Below are positions 23,581 to 34,911 of a stretch of DNA of 64,000 nucleotides, piece after piece. The first letter of the stretch is position 1. The number at the start of each line of letters is the position of its first letter. Source of the DNA: Amoebidium appalachense (taxonomy: Eukaryota; Ichthyosporea); contig CAVNZM010000002.1 of assembly GCA_963693365.1 (NCBI GenBank), forward strand, positions 10,478,001 through 10,542,000. Direction: 5' to 3'. The notes below the pieces were generated by a model. It was given only the letters and a program-made list of their open reading frames with translations. It had not been told where the DNA came from and did no database searches. The translations under genes were made by a program, and so were the position numbers.

Positions 23581-25760
23581 ATGGGGGTAGATCTGGCCGC
23601 AGTGGAGCTGCCGGGGGCCGTGCAAGTGTCCCTCGGGGAGGTGATAAAGTGCGAGGCGGAGGCCTGCCGGCTGGTGGACTGTGTGCGCACCTGTGCCACG
23701 CTGGAGCAGCTGCACGCGGCAAACACGGACGCACGCAGGGCCCTGCAGCGTCTAGAGGACAGGGCGAGGGTACGAACGCGTACACGTGTGTGTGCCTGCA
23801 CGTTTCTACGTGTGTTTGTAGGCGCCTGTGTTGTCTGTGAGCCTGAATGTTTGCCTGTGAGTGCCTGGGCTTTAATTGTCTGTGTGTTCCTGTCTCGATG
23901 CCTGTAAGTGTGCTGGTGTGTGCACAGCGTACAAGGGGTGTGCCTAGCTTGAGACGTGTTGAGAGAATGACCGAGTGTGCCTGAGCATGTGTCTTGAGCG
24001 GGGTCTTATGTGTGTGTGTGTACGTACATATGCACAAATATGCACTCACACACGAATACGCACACCAACACACACATGCAGACACGTTGCCTGCCTGCCT
24101 GTCCGTAGTTGGGCTGCCTGGCTTCTTCCTTCCAAGCACCCATTTGCTAATGTGCACCTGTCTGTGTCCTGGCCTGCACGCCTCCTGTCCGTTTGTGTCT
24201 GCTTGTGGGTTCTCGAGTCTCCTCTATCGTTCTTAGTGCACTTTCCGTGGCTGTGTCTGGTCGGTGCACCCTACCACTGTGTGTGCCTGGACGGGGTGCG
24301 TGTGGGGGTGTGCCCTTTCGTTTGTGTGCAGAGCAAATGCAAGGCAGCTGGGTGGTGTGGTCTGTGCATCCTTTGGGGTGAGTCGTGGGGTAGTGTGTGG
24401 TAGGCAGGGTGTCCACTCCAGAGGAAGACGGGTGTGCTATGCCCTTGAAAGGGGGTGGGGTGGGGGTGGGGTGGGGGGGGGGGGTGGGGTGGGCTGCTAT
24501 GCTGGGGGGGGTTGCTATCATGATGCTAGGGGGAGAAGGTTGGGTGGGTGCCAGCCTGAGGGTGGGTATGTGCTATTCAGGAGGCGGGAGGTGGTGGTGG
24601 TGGTGGTGGTGGGGGGGGGACTGAAGGTGGGTGCCTATGCTGAGGGTGGGGGGTCTATGCTGAGGGTGTTGGTGTGCAGTACCTGGACCAGGTTGCAGCC
24701 GAGCAGGACACAGAGGCCCAGCGCAGATATGTGGAGACCCTGGCTGCCCAGCACAAGACACAGTGCGCAAGGTGGGGGTGTTTTGGGGTGGGGAAGGGGG
24801 GGAGGGGGCTGAGATTACATAGTAAAGAAAGATAGCAGGGACCGGGGGGAGGGGGGGGGGGGGTATGGTTCTAGAGGCATGGGCCTTTTTGCATCCGATA
24901 GTGGAGAGAAGAGCATAAGAGACAGACAGCTAACATATTGTCCTCTGTGGCATGATCATGGTGGTGGGTGCTGTTTGTATCTCTCTCGCTCTGTGTGTGT
25001 GTGTGTGTGTCTGTGCACGTGTCCATATGTATGTGCCTGTGTAAGAATGGGGATGTGTGTACTGGGGGGGTGGAGGGAGGAGGGCGGGGAGGACTTGGAG
25101 AGGTAGGTGTGCTAGTTTGATTTGGGGCGGTGTGCAATAGAGACGACGTGTGATCTGACCTGTGCATAGTCTGCACCAGACACTGCGGCGTGCCAATGTG
25201 GAGAGCAAGCACCGCATCGACACCAGCCAGGCCAGTGCCGACCGCACGGCCCTGCTGCCGGGAACTGGCCCTGCTGGCCCCCATCAGCGAAAAGTGTAGG
25301 TCCCCCAAGACCCCCAACACTGGAACATGACAAAGATTCTATCCTGCTACATGTTGCTTGCTCTGTGAATCTCCCACTCTCTTAAACCCCCCCCCCCCCC
25401 CCCCCCCCCCTCTCCCCTCCTCCCTTTCCCCCCCAGCGTTTGTGTTGGAGTGATTGGATGCCACACTGATAGCGGTGTTCTAGCTTTGTGATGGCTTGTG
25501 GCAGTTGTGCATTGGGGGAACGACGGAGGGTGTTGGGGTCGAGCTGCTTGGAGGGGGAAATAAAGGGTGGTCGGACAGGGTGGCAGAGGTTTTCATTACT
25601 GGCTTGCTGGTTTTGCAGCACACGGGGAGAGATGGGTTGGGGGGAGGGGAGGGAGGGGGGTGGGGGGGGGGTGACAAGGAGTTTAGTGATGACGTTGTCA
25701 ATGTTTGGCTGGGGTTAGTTGAAGAAGTTATTTTTATTTTATTTATTTTATTTTATTTTT

Positions 25761-25798
<38 letters not shown>

Positions 25799-26743
25799 AG
25801 GGAAGGACAGGGAGGGAGGTTTGGTCAAATGAGTGATTGTTGCTGTCAGGGGCCATGTTATGTTGGGGTGGGTCTGCTGGTTGATGGTGGCCTGGGGTCT
25901 ACGGCTGGCTGGGGATCTCTTGCGGGTTGGAGGGTGTAGTTGCCAAACATCCAATCATCCTTTCAAGGTGTCATAGGCCCCGGGGTCGTATTGCTGTTAG
26001 GCGGACTGCTAGCTGTATTTTGGGGATTTAATGCTGACTGGGTGGCAGGACGGGCAAGCAGCTGGTCAAGGCCAGTGCCGAGGCCTCGTCCAGTCTGCGG
26101 CAGGCCAGCAGCCTGCTGGCCCAGCAGATGAAGGAGAGCCTGGAGGCCAACGACTTGCTGGGTAGAGGGGGGGGGGGTTGCTGTGATTGGGGCAGGTCGT
26201 ATGTGTGTGTGCATGCCACAGTGGTTTTGGGCATATGCCACAGTGGTTGTGGGCATATGCCACAGTGGTTGTGGGCATATGCCACAGTGGTTGTGGGCAT
26301 ATGCGTGCGCCACAGGCAAGGATTAGCGTTCCTGATGTGTACAACTCTGTTGTGTGCCTGCCGTGTACAGTTCTATTGTGTAAATCTGGCGTACACACTC
26401 TGTTGTGTCTGCATTTTGTGCTGTGCACGTGGCTTACCCTATGACGATTTATGCAGCGCGGTCGTCCAAGACGCTCAAGGACACGCACAAGGAGATGCAG
26501 GGGTTTGCTGGGGTGGTGGGGGACAGCAGGCGGGTGATCACCAAGCTGCAGCGGCGGGAGCAGACCAACAACCTGCTGATCATGCTGGGCCTGGCCCTGT
26601 TTGCCCTGACCGTGCTCTACGTCATCAAGCGCAGGCTGGCCCCCTCCCTGTCCCTGGCCGCCTCCCTGCTGGCCCCATTGGCCCGCCTCTTTGTGCCTGG
26701 CGACCATGCACAGCAGCAGCCTGCACCCGTGGGTGCGGAGTAG
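23581..26743 (+). CDS. Sec20/BNIP1-like Golgi-to-ER SNARE (apparent frameshift in exon 3)
   Basis: Sec20/BNIP1 is a tail-anchored SNARE of the ER target complex for retrograde transport. Exons are 23581-23769, 24680-24771, 25170-25299, 26049-26161 and 26457-26743. The first two give a coiled-coil N-terminus (LEQLHAANTDARRALQRLED, then LDQVAAEQDTEAQRRYVETL). The last two give the SNARE core and anchor: SSLRQASSLLAQQMKESLEAN, RRVITKLQRREQTNN, then a membrane segment LLIMLGLALFALTVLYVIKRRL, which closely matches BNIP1. Exon 3 begins in the expected frame (LRRANVESKHRIDTSQAS). Near 25255-25262 (CTGCTGCCGGGAACTGG) the family-like frame shifts by one base, because the original frame ends at TAG exactly at the splice donor. 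Either one extra base is present in this assembly or this copy is broken. The stop is TAG. Confidence 0.88.
25736..25796. repeat. T-rich to poly-G composite tract in a Sec20 intron
   Basis: ATTTTATTTTATTTT passes directly into about 35 G. It is the reverse-complement form of the C-run-then-A-run composites seen elsewhere in the window. It lies in the intron before Sec20 exon 4. Confidence 0.85.
26217..26303. repeat. 22-bp minisatellite, four copies, in the last Sec20 intron
   Basis: Four head-to-tail copies of CACAGTGGTTGTGGGCATATGC lie between Sec20 exons 4 and 5. The first copy has one difference. The total is about 87 bases. It does not resemble the intron's branch site or acceptor. Confidence 0.9.
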
Positions 26744-27576
26744 AGGGTGGGCCCGGAAAGACTGGACCCATGTTGCCTACCCGGTGACATGATCATTATC
26801 TCGTAACTTGTGTGGATAGTGAGTGTAGGGCTCGTAGTGGCAATTCGCGTTTATGTGAACTTCACGTAACACACACATGCGCGTGCATGCATGCACGCAC
26901 CCACGCGCGCGCGCGCACACACACACACACACACACTGTGTAGGGATTGCTGGGTCACCTTTTTTTCTTTGTGTGTGTGTTTGGGGGGGGGGGGGGGGGG
27001 GAGGGGGGAGACGGTGGCGGGGAGGGAGGGAGGGGAGGAGGGGGGGATGCTCTGTGTAGGGTTGCTGGGGGGGGAGGGGGGGAAGGGTTGAGGGGTAGGG
27101 GTAGGTGGAAGGGAGGAGGGGGAGGGGGGCTGGGTTTCAAAAATAGGCTGTGTAAGTCATCCCTGGTGCCGTAGTGGTAATCGATATAATATTCGAATGG
27201 GGTTGTCCCAGACGCATGAATGTACGGAAGGGAAGGCAGGGGGGAGCTGGCCTGACCCACACAGGGCCACATCGAGTGTACGCATATATTGACTGGTGTT
27301 CAGTGGTTCCTGCAGAGTCATACCGTTGGCTGCAGCCACATGAATTGCATCTGTACCAACCACTGAACAAAACTGGTTACGAAACCGAAGCAGCAGTACA
27401 GCCGTGCCAACCCCTCCCCACCACCACCGGTACCACCACCGTCACCACCACCACCACCATACACATGCACGCGTGTGTGCGTGCACACACGCACACACAC
27501 TCTCTCTGAGCATGAACGCACACACACACACACACACGACACATACACACACGCACACACTCTCTCTCTGAGCATG

Positions 27577-27611
<35 letters not shown>

Positions 27612-28114
27612 GCATACATGCGCGCGCACACACACACACACAGGCATACACCCACACACGCCCATACGTCAACACAAACACACAGGTATATATCCCTCCC
27701 CCCTCCCCCCCTCCCCCCACCCCCCCCCCACCCCACCCACCCACCCACCCATGCACCGGCACCAGCAAAGCTGCCTGCTGGCCCTGTGCAGTACGTGCAT
27801 GTGCTCCCCCCCCCCCCCCCCCCGCCAGGCCCCCAGGTCAGCAAGGTCAAAAAACATGTCGGCTGATTGAAAGCCATGGGCCCGGTGTTGCCAACGCACA
27901 CTGCAGGCTTATGATTGCATTTTTTATTATAACACACTACCTGGGTGCCAGGCCAGGCCACATATCTATGTGCCCACTAGCACTTCAAGCCAACACTTGC
28001 TGTTTAAACAGCAGTATATTTCAGAACCTACCTATCTGTACATTCATCCACATATTTACATTATTTTGCCGGTGATACCGATATGCACCGACCGTATTCC
28101 TGCATATCTATCCG
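26744..28114. other. Convergent spacer between Sec20 and the coiled-coil gene
   Basis: This 1.37 kb stretch is dominated by simple repeats: G-runs at about 26983-27133, CAC-like repeats at 27418-27465, CA repeats at about 27476-27690 and C-runs at 27695-27740 and 27808-27823. Unique sequence remains at about 27140-27400 and 27840-28110. No gene was recognised. A 3' UTR for each flanking gene must end here. Confidence 0.5.
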
Positions 28115-29338
28115 CTAGTCCCCCCCCACTGTGCCGGTGCACTGGCCCCCCAGTCTAGCCTCCAGCTGGGCCACCCTAGCCCTCAGTGCTTCGTTTGCTC
28201 TGCGCAGGGTCTCATTTTCGCAGTCCAACAGCACAAGGGTATCGGCCATGTCTTTGGGCTCGTCCCCCCCCAGGCCCTGGGCCCTCAGCAGCCTTGCCGT
28301 CAGCTCGCCCTGCCTGCTGGCCGTGTCAGCCAGCCGGGCCATGTCCTGAGCCTGCCTGCCCACCAGGGCCGTGAGTGCAGCCAGCTGCTGCGCCTGTGCC
28401 GCCAGCTGATCCCCCACCTGCGCCAGCAGCAGGCCGCTGCTGCTGCTGTGCGCCTCCACACTGCCCACGGCCTCCCTTACGGCCTGCGGCTGGGGTCCGG
28501 CCTCGGGGCTGCTGCTGGGTGCCCGGCAGCTGTCAGCACAGGCCACCGTGCTGGCTGGCCACGGGCCCGTGCCCGGGCTAGCTGCAGGCGGGGCAGGCAC
28601 TGCAGGGCGCAGGGGCCGGATAACAAAGCGGCCCGTCTGGTGCTCACCCTCCCCAGCCACAGGGGTTGACACACGGCCCCCGGGGGAGCCGGCAAGCGGC
28701 GGCCGTGCACAAGACCGGGTTAGGTCGGGGGTGGGTGACGTGGCTGCCCGGGGGGTGTCGCGGTGGTCGGATAGCGGCGGGCAGGCCACAGGGGGGGACG
28801 AGGGTGCCGACCGTGGGCTGTTGGCCAGCACGCCGGCTGACGTGCTGTGCATTGGAAAGGCAAACACCGTGCCCCCGAGGTCCACCGACGGTCGCTTAGT
28901 GCCCCCCTTGACCCCGGCCACACCCGGCCCACAGCCTCCAACGCACTGCGCTGCACCAGCCCCAGCAACGGCCGCGCGCACAGGCAGGGCTGCGGCCTGG
29001 GCTGCACCCGCTGCGGCTGGGTCTGGCACCGGGCCTATGGTGGCGGCAGGGGCCAAGCAGACGGGCTGGGCCACGGCCGTGGGCAAAGTCTCGGCCATGA
29101 GCGAGGCTGCCTGAGGCACTGGGCCTGCAAGGTGCGGGGTGCTGCTGTGGTGGGCGGGGGGCGGGCAGGGTGCACGCTGCTGCACAGGCGCTGGCGCTGA
29201 AGGGTGCATGGGGGCTGTGTGGTAGGCCTGCAGCGGCCGGCGCCCCCCTTGGCCGTCAGCGCGCTGGGGCCTTGGCGACGGCGCACATTTCACGCCGGGC
29301 TGCGGCGCAGAATCGGCAAGGGCTTCCTGGCTGGTCAT
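28115..29338 (-). CDS. Intronless Pro/Ala-rich protein with C-terminal coiled coil, function unknown
   Basis: One uninterrupted frame of 407 residues starts at ATG 29338 and ends at 28115. The frame is open further upstream, but that part is AT-rich and not protein-like. Residues from about 1 to 270 are low-complexity Pro/Ala/Ser/Gly with scattered basic patches, so probably disordered. The last roughly 120 residues are strongly coiled-coil: LAAQAQQLAALTALVGRQAQ, a TASRQGELTARLL stretch and a leucine-heptad segment LLDCENETLRRANEALRARV. The protein is not recognised. Codon composition is as GC-rich as the neighbours. It is the only gene here without introns, so a processed copy or an annotation artefact of GC-rich DNA are alternatives. 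Regular leucine heptads argue for a real protein. Confidence 0.55.
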   Translation of the reverse strand: MTSQEALADSAPQPGVKCAPSPRPQRADGQGGRRPLQAYHTAPMHPSAPAPVQQRAPCPPPAHHSSTPHLAGPVPQAASLMAETLPTAVAQPVCLAPAATIGPVPDPAAAGAAQAAALPVRAAVAGAGAAQCVGGCGPGVAGVKGGTKRPSVDLGGTVFAFPMHSTSAGVLANSPRSAPSSPPVACPPLSDHRDTPRAATSPTPDLTRSCARPPLAGSPGGRVSTPVAGEGEHQTGRFVIRPLRPAVPAPPAASPGTGPWPASTVACADSCRAPSSSPEAGPQPQAVREAVGSVEAHSSSSGLLLAQVGDQLAAQAQQLAALTALVGRQAQDMARLADTASRQGELTARLLRAQGLGGDEPKDMADTLVLLDCENETLRRANEALRARVAQLEARLGGQCTGTVGGD

Positions 29339-30094
29339 ATCTCGTGCAGTTGTTGTCACTATATAGTTGCTATTGCTGTCGCTCTTGATAGATAGCTGGC
29401 ATGACGTCAAAAGTAAACTATAGCTATGACGATGCCATCCGGAATTTCGCCAAGCGTAAAACAGACGTAGCCTGGTACATGTGGTGATGCACCGGTGATA
29501 ACTTCGAAGATGAACTGCGAAAAAGGAGCTCGAGGCTTTAAGAGATTGGGGGAGATGAGCTAGGCAAAGTAACCTAGACACCTCACACGTCGGCAAGTGT
29601 TTGAATGAATGTGAGGCGAACAGTAATAATGAATGTGAGGCTAACAGTAATATACACACCCACACCTTGATCTATTCAAGGACTTGGAACATAAAGAAAT
29701 TCCCTTAGTTGTGAGAGGTTGAAAAGTGAACGGGACCTTGGTGACGGTACCGGTGTGACGCAAATAGCGATATCGATCTAAGCTCACGCAAAAGAGGAGG
29801 GCAAATAATAAATAAATGGACACGCCGATGACTACGCTTGCGTGTAGCGGGTTAATAACAGCTCAGTGAGCTCATTGTAGGAGCCTAAATCAAAATGGAA
29901 AAACATCCACTTTACTTCGTAGCATACGCATACAGTATTCAAGACAAAAAATGATGGAGCAAGAGCTTTAGGATAATAGAATATGGGCTGTTCCTTCCTT
30001 CTGGTGCTATGATAGTTGGATCAATTGTCTCTTTCAATACTTTTGCAGTCCTCCAGCGTTTTCGCTGGTCGATCTTGGTATCTTTTTAAGCGCA

Positions 30095-30257
30095 CCAATC
30101 ATAGCCCATTTTCAAATAAGACACGTATTGATTGGCCCCTGCCAATTGTTTTGCTTTGTCACATGGACACATCTCGATGCTGATTGGTTGACCTTCCTGT
30201 CCTTGGGAAAGAGAATTCCAGGGCGCCAATCAGCGCATTCTCCCTTTCGGCGCGGGT
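30095..30257. promoter_or_regulatory. CCAAT-box cluster with an E2F-like site (orphan promoter candidate)
   Basis: Five CCAAT/ATTGG pentamers lie within about 136 bases: CCAAT at 30095-30099, ATTGG at 30131-30135, CCAAT at 30142-30146, ATTGG at 30183-30187 and CCAAT at 30226-30230. TTTCGGCGCGGG follows at about 30245-30256 and resembles an E2F site. Clusters like this mark NF-Y-driven promoters in animals. No gene starts within 700 bases on either side. The closest is the coiled-coil gene, whose ATG is about 760 bases away on the minus strand. Confidence 0.45.
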
Positions 30258-30550
30258 ACATTTGAAAATCAAAGGGCAGACCTAAGGCCTGGGGAGTCGA
30301 CGGTGTCCGCAGAAGCTACCACTCATGATCAGTGCCCCGGGCCCCCGTGTCACTAAGTAGTGATACCCCGCAGGCACCCACAAGTACATCCGGCCCATAC
30401 ATATGGTATGCATACCGACCCCCTCCCCCCTCTCCCCCCTCCACCCCTCCCCCCCCCCCTCCCCCCCCCCTCCCCCCTCCCCCCCAACACACACACACAC
30501 CTTTACCCTACACACTGCACCGTTAACCGTTCTCTAGCTTGGGGTAGGAG

Positions 30551-30595
30551 GTGTGTGTGTGTGTACGTCGCGTGCGTGCGTATGCGTGTGTGCGT

Positions 30596-30651
<56 letters not shown>

Positions 30652-30764
30652 TACTTGTGCGTCCTGCGTGTGTGCGCGCACGTGTCTGTGTATGTGCGTA
30701 CGCGTGTGTATACGTGTGTGTGTGTGTGTATGTGTGTGTGTGTACATGTGCGTGTTTGTGTACG

Positions 30765-30804
<40 letters not shown>

Positions 30805-30826
30805 GCGTGTGCGTGTGCGTGTGAAA
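30551..30826. repeat. (GT)n-rich block
   Basis: About 275 bases of GT repeats interrupted by GC/TA-containing variants, followed by G-runs to about 30870. It is intergenic. Confidence 0.9.
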
Positions 30827-31490
30827 GGGGGGGGCGGGGCGGGGGGAGGGGGGGGGGGGGGAGGGGAGTATGCATGATATGCAAGTATGTGCGGCCGCGC
30901 ACTCCAGCATGACGCCCTGCAATTGCTACGTCGTGTGACAAACTGGCCTGGCATGGACCACGCGTACGCTAGCTACTAGCTAGTAGCTTAGGGGAAGAAA
31001 GCCCGGCATGGCTCGAGTGGCGAGGGACTGCAGTGTGTGGTGCATTTTAGGGGGGGGGGGGGGGGGGGGGGGAGGGGGGGGAGGGGTACCGGTAGTAGTA
31101 ACTTTTGGTGGCCGTCCCCCCTTAATATTTGACCTAAAAAAAGGGGGGGGGGGGGGGGGGGGGAGAAGGGGGGGAGAGGGGCCCGGGGGGGCATCACTCC
31201 GGATATATTATATATGGCAGGGGGAGGAGGGACCGGGGGCCAGGGAGAGACCCGCCTACCCCTGGGCCACAGGCTGCCATGGCTATGCATATCCGATATT
31301 GTGGCCTAATCGTATAATAATGGTCCGGTAACCATGTTTAGATTTTGCCGGCGTGGCTGGGGTAGTAGCCCTGGGCAAAGTGTGTACTTATAGTTAGGTT
31401 GTGAAGGATGGTTTAGCTTAGCTGAACTTATGGATAGCACCTTAACTAATTAGTGTACTGTCGGTGCTATGTGATAGACGGTAGTTTCCG

Positions 31491-31645
31491 AGAGGGGTCA
31501 CCCGCAAGTTGCATATATTTGCATATATTTGCATATATTTGCATATATTTACGTCATATATTTGCATATATTTACATATATTTGCATATATTTACATATA
31601 TTTACATATATTTGCATATATCTACAACTTGCGGGTGACCCCTCT
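31491..31645. repeat. Large hairpin: 21-bp perfect inverted repeat around an AT-rich tandem array
   Basis: The left arm AGAGGGGTCACCCGCAAGTTG (31491-31511) and the right arm 31625-31645 are perfect reverse complements. Between them lie about 11 copies of a 10-11 bp unit of type GCATATATTT or ACATATATTT. A second outer pairing is visible (TTTCCGAGAG on the left against CTCTCCGGGAA on the right at about 31661-31672). GTGATA occurs on both outer flanks (31471-31476, 31679-31684) and could be a target-site duplication. This structure fits a small non-autonomous DNA element or a cruciform-forming repeat. Confidence 0.8.
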
Positions 31646-32709
31646 AGAGGGCCTGCAAAGGCTCTCCGGGAACAAAACGTGATAAAATAAAAAATAAAAT
31701 AAAAAACCATGTTTAAATTATATCAGCGGTTTATACACTCCCGACATGCAGTGTGAATATTGACGCTTACTATCAAATAAATAGGAGGAGTCCTTGGTCA
31801 CCGAAAACCCAGGCTACAGTGCCGTGCACTCGTCATGCTCGAGCTCCCCCCCCCCCCCCCCCCCCTCCTTTGCCCAACTGCCAACCCCCCCATCCCCCCT
31901 CCCCCCTCCCCGCCCCCTCCCCCCCCCTTCGAGACTCCTTTCGTTAAAATAGGCGGGGCTCCGCTTCCAGTCTCCCTTAGGCTATCGCCCACACATTTAC
32001 ACACGTACACACACTTTCACAAGCACTGAATCCACACTTACCTGCCGACACATGTACCACACACGCTTACGAGGTGCACAAATATAAACCAGATGAACAT
32101 GCAAATACACTCATTCTCACCACCCACGTGACATATATTACCCACCACACAGACACACACACAAACACTGCACGGCGAGCACAATAAGCTGGCTCCTGAT
32201 AATTCATAGTTTAGTAGTTACTTAGTTGACCGGCGTAACAAATACAGCCTTTGGTGGGTGAAAAGAGATGTTTGGTCATCACGCACACACGGGGAGGGAG
32301 GGCGGGGAGGGGGCCGGGGGGGAGGAGGGGGAGGTGGGTGGGGGGGAACGTCCACCAACCCACCGGCCAGATGGGTCCCCCCCCCCCCCCCCCCCCCCGG
32401 TGCCTGGGGGCGGGCCCCAGGGCAGGGGACCCCCCCCCCCTCCCCCCCCCCCCCCCCCCCCTCAATCCTTGGTTGAATGTATGGTTGCATTTTGATATCT
32501 AAAGGAAGTAGTGGCCTCATTGATGGATTGGGATTACACTGGGAGGGACATGACGCCAACATAAGTTAAGAAATTTGCACGATCTAGCACATATGGGAGC
32601 ACAACCCCTCCTCCTCCCCCCCACCCCTGCGGCTATTGGGGGAGGGGGGGGGGGGGGAGGGGGAGCGGGGTGCCATCAGGGGGAACGTCGATATTTACTT
32701 ATTTCATTC

Positions 32710-32710
<1 letters not shown>

Positions 32711-32755
<45 letters not shown>
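32711..32755. repeat. 45-base poly-C tract
   Basis: An uninterrupted C-run in the gene-poor stretch, one of the longest pure homopolymers in the window. Confidence 0.95.
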
Positions 32756-33013
32756 ATTTTCAAAATCGTGAATCCCTTAGTAGCACCTAAAAAAGTTCAC
32801 ACAATGCGCCTACACTTGCGCGCAATGCCATGTTTTGGTCTTTTGTTAAGAAGTCGCTGTTGTGCCCTGTTTTTTGGGTTTTGTGGTTCCTTTTTTTCTT
32901 TGCTTTTGGTATTTTACTGACTTTGTTTGTCAAATACTTTAACCATAGAACTGCCCTCTACTGTATCCGAATAAAACGGGTTTAAATACATGGTACGTGC
33001 GGATAATGCACTT

Positions 33014-33017
<4 letters not shown>

Positions 33018-33057
<40 letters not shown>

Positions 33058-33080
33058 AAAAAAAAGAAAGAAAGAAAAAA
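33018..33080. repeat. C-run followed directly by A-run
   Basis: About 29 C pass without a spacer into about 18 A and then GAAAGAAAGAAA. It is one of several composites with this fixed order. Confidence 0.9.
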
Positions 33081-33524
33081 CACACACACACATAGTCACA
33101 CACACATCGTGACACATACAATACTGCACGTACACACAGACACCCGCACAATCACGCGCACACACACATAAACTTGTGTCGAAAAGCTTAAGGGCCTGGT
33201 CACCGTGAATGCGCATGAGCACTGCTGGAATTCAATATTATATCACACTGGCGTCCAATCCCGCACAAAAGCTTTATCCGATAGACGGGTGGTCCACACC
33301 GTGGCAAACACGAGATCAATCTTCTCATCTAATGGGCAATCCGATGTGCACAGCTGGATCTTCCGTTCGTTTAATAATTCGAGAGGATCATGTGTCAGGT
33401 GGTACTTGTGTTCACGTGGCCCGCAGTGTGCACCCGTCACCCAGAATTCAAAGTGTCCTTGCCCTCCCTCCACCTTCTTCCAATCCCCCTCCCCTCCCCC
33501 CCCCCCTCCCCGCCTACCTTTTTG

Positions 33525-33566
33525 CCCCCCCCCCCCCCCCCCCCTCCTCCCCCCCCCCCCCCCTCC

Positions 33567-33608
<42 letters not shown>
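33525..33608. repeat. Long C-runs
   Basis: About 84 bases that are nearly pure C with a few T interruptions. Proline-rich open frames over it are artefacts. Confidence 0.9.
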
Positions 33609-33610
<2 letters not shown>

Positions 33611-33965
33611 CCATCATATTCTACCCCCAGTCTCAGTTTACGTAACCCTTGCAAAATCTGATGTTCCAAAATCATAAGATAGAATACTGCAATTATCTTT
33701 TAGCTTGCTGGACATCGTGTTAATACTGAAGGGCACCTGTATGCCAAACTTTAGTACCGTCATGTGGGCCCGTACAACTCCACAACTTGAATCTCAATGA
33801 GGGCCATGCGTCTCATCATGTGGTGTGCATAGATCCAGTTACAATGTGTTCACGCAATACACCTTAATAAACCGACTACGGTATAGGTGACAGTGGTGAT
33901 TCTAATGTTCAAACAACCCATTTAAAAGGCGGCTGCCAGTGGTGGTGGTGGTGGTGTGTGTGTGT

Positions 33966-33996
<31 letters not shown>

Positions 33997-34625
33997 GGGG
34001 GGGGGAGGGGGAGAGGGGGGGGGGAGGAAAGGGGGTGAGGGGGGGGGGGGGGGTTGGCAGGGGGAAGGGGAGGGGGCCACTGCCCATCGGGCTTACAAGA
34101 GCAGGCCTACAATGCCTTTGCCTGGCAGATAACACTATGAGCACCACGTACTGATACAACCCTATTGGAGCTGGGGAACAGGCAGTGGGTAGCGGAAGAT
34201 GATGGCCGGACTGTGGAACTTTGAGGGGCCTCAAGGAGTCCCAAATAAACAATAGGGCTCTTCACAAACAAAACAGGGTTTTTTTTATTGTAAATTAAAA
34301 GCTCTGTACTGAGAGAGATATTAAATGCTGTACGTGCGCCTATTATGATAATTTGCACTAGTATGCAAAAGCATGCATACAACAGCTCAATCAACCAGTA
34401 ACAAAACGTTCCAACTACACACCTGCAGGTCATTGTTCAAAAATACTTGAACTGATTGGGTGAAAGAGTGCCAGCTGCAGGGTGCACCCCCTCCTCCCCC
34501 CCCCCCCCCCCCCGGGGGGGAGGCCCCGCTCCCAATGGTACACTAGGCACACTCGCGTACCATAAACACACAAATGGAGCACACCCTGGCAGCACGCACT
34601 CAGTGCCACACATACATGAGCGCGC

Positions 34626-34684
<59 letters not shown>

Positions 34685-34858
34685 GATGCATCATCATACG
34701 CACGTATACACACACACACACATACAGCTAACACGAAAGGTACACACTAAAAATAATAAAGCTAAAAACAGATATGGAACTAAGACGACTATAAAATAAG
34801 CACACACATTCAGTGGTACATGTCAGGGGTACACATGGTCGTGGCACTGGCACACACG

Positions 34859-34911
<53 letters not shown>

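Noticed and set aside
24331-24351. Possible 20-base Sec20 exon after gtgtgcag
   Set aside because: It would break the phase between exons 1 and 2, which join cleanly without it.
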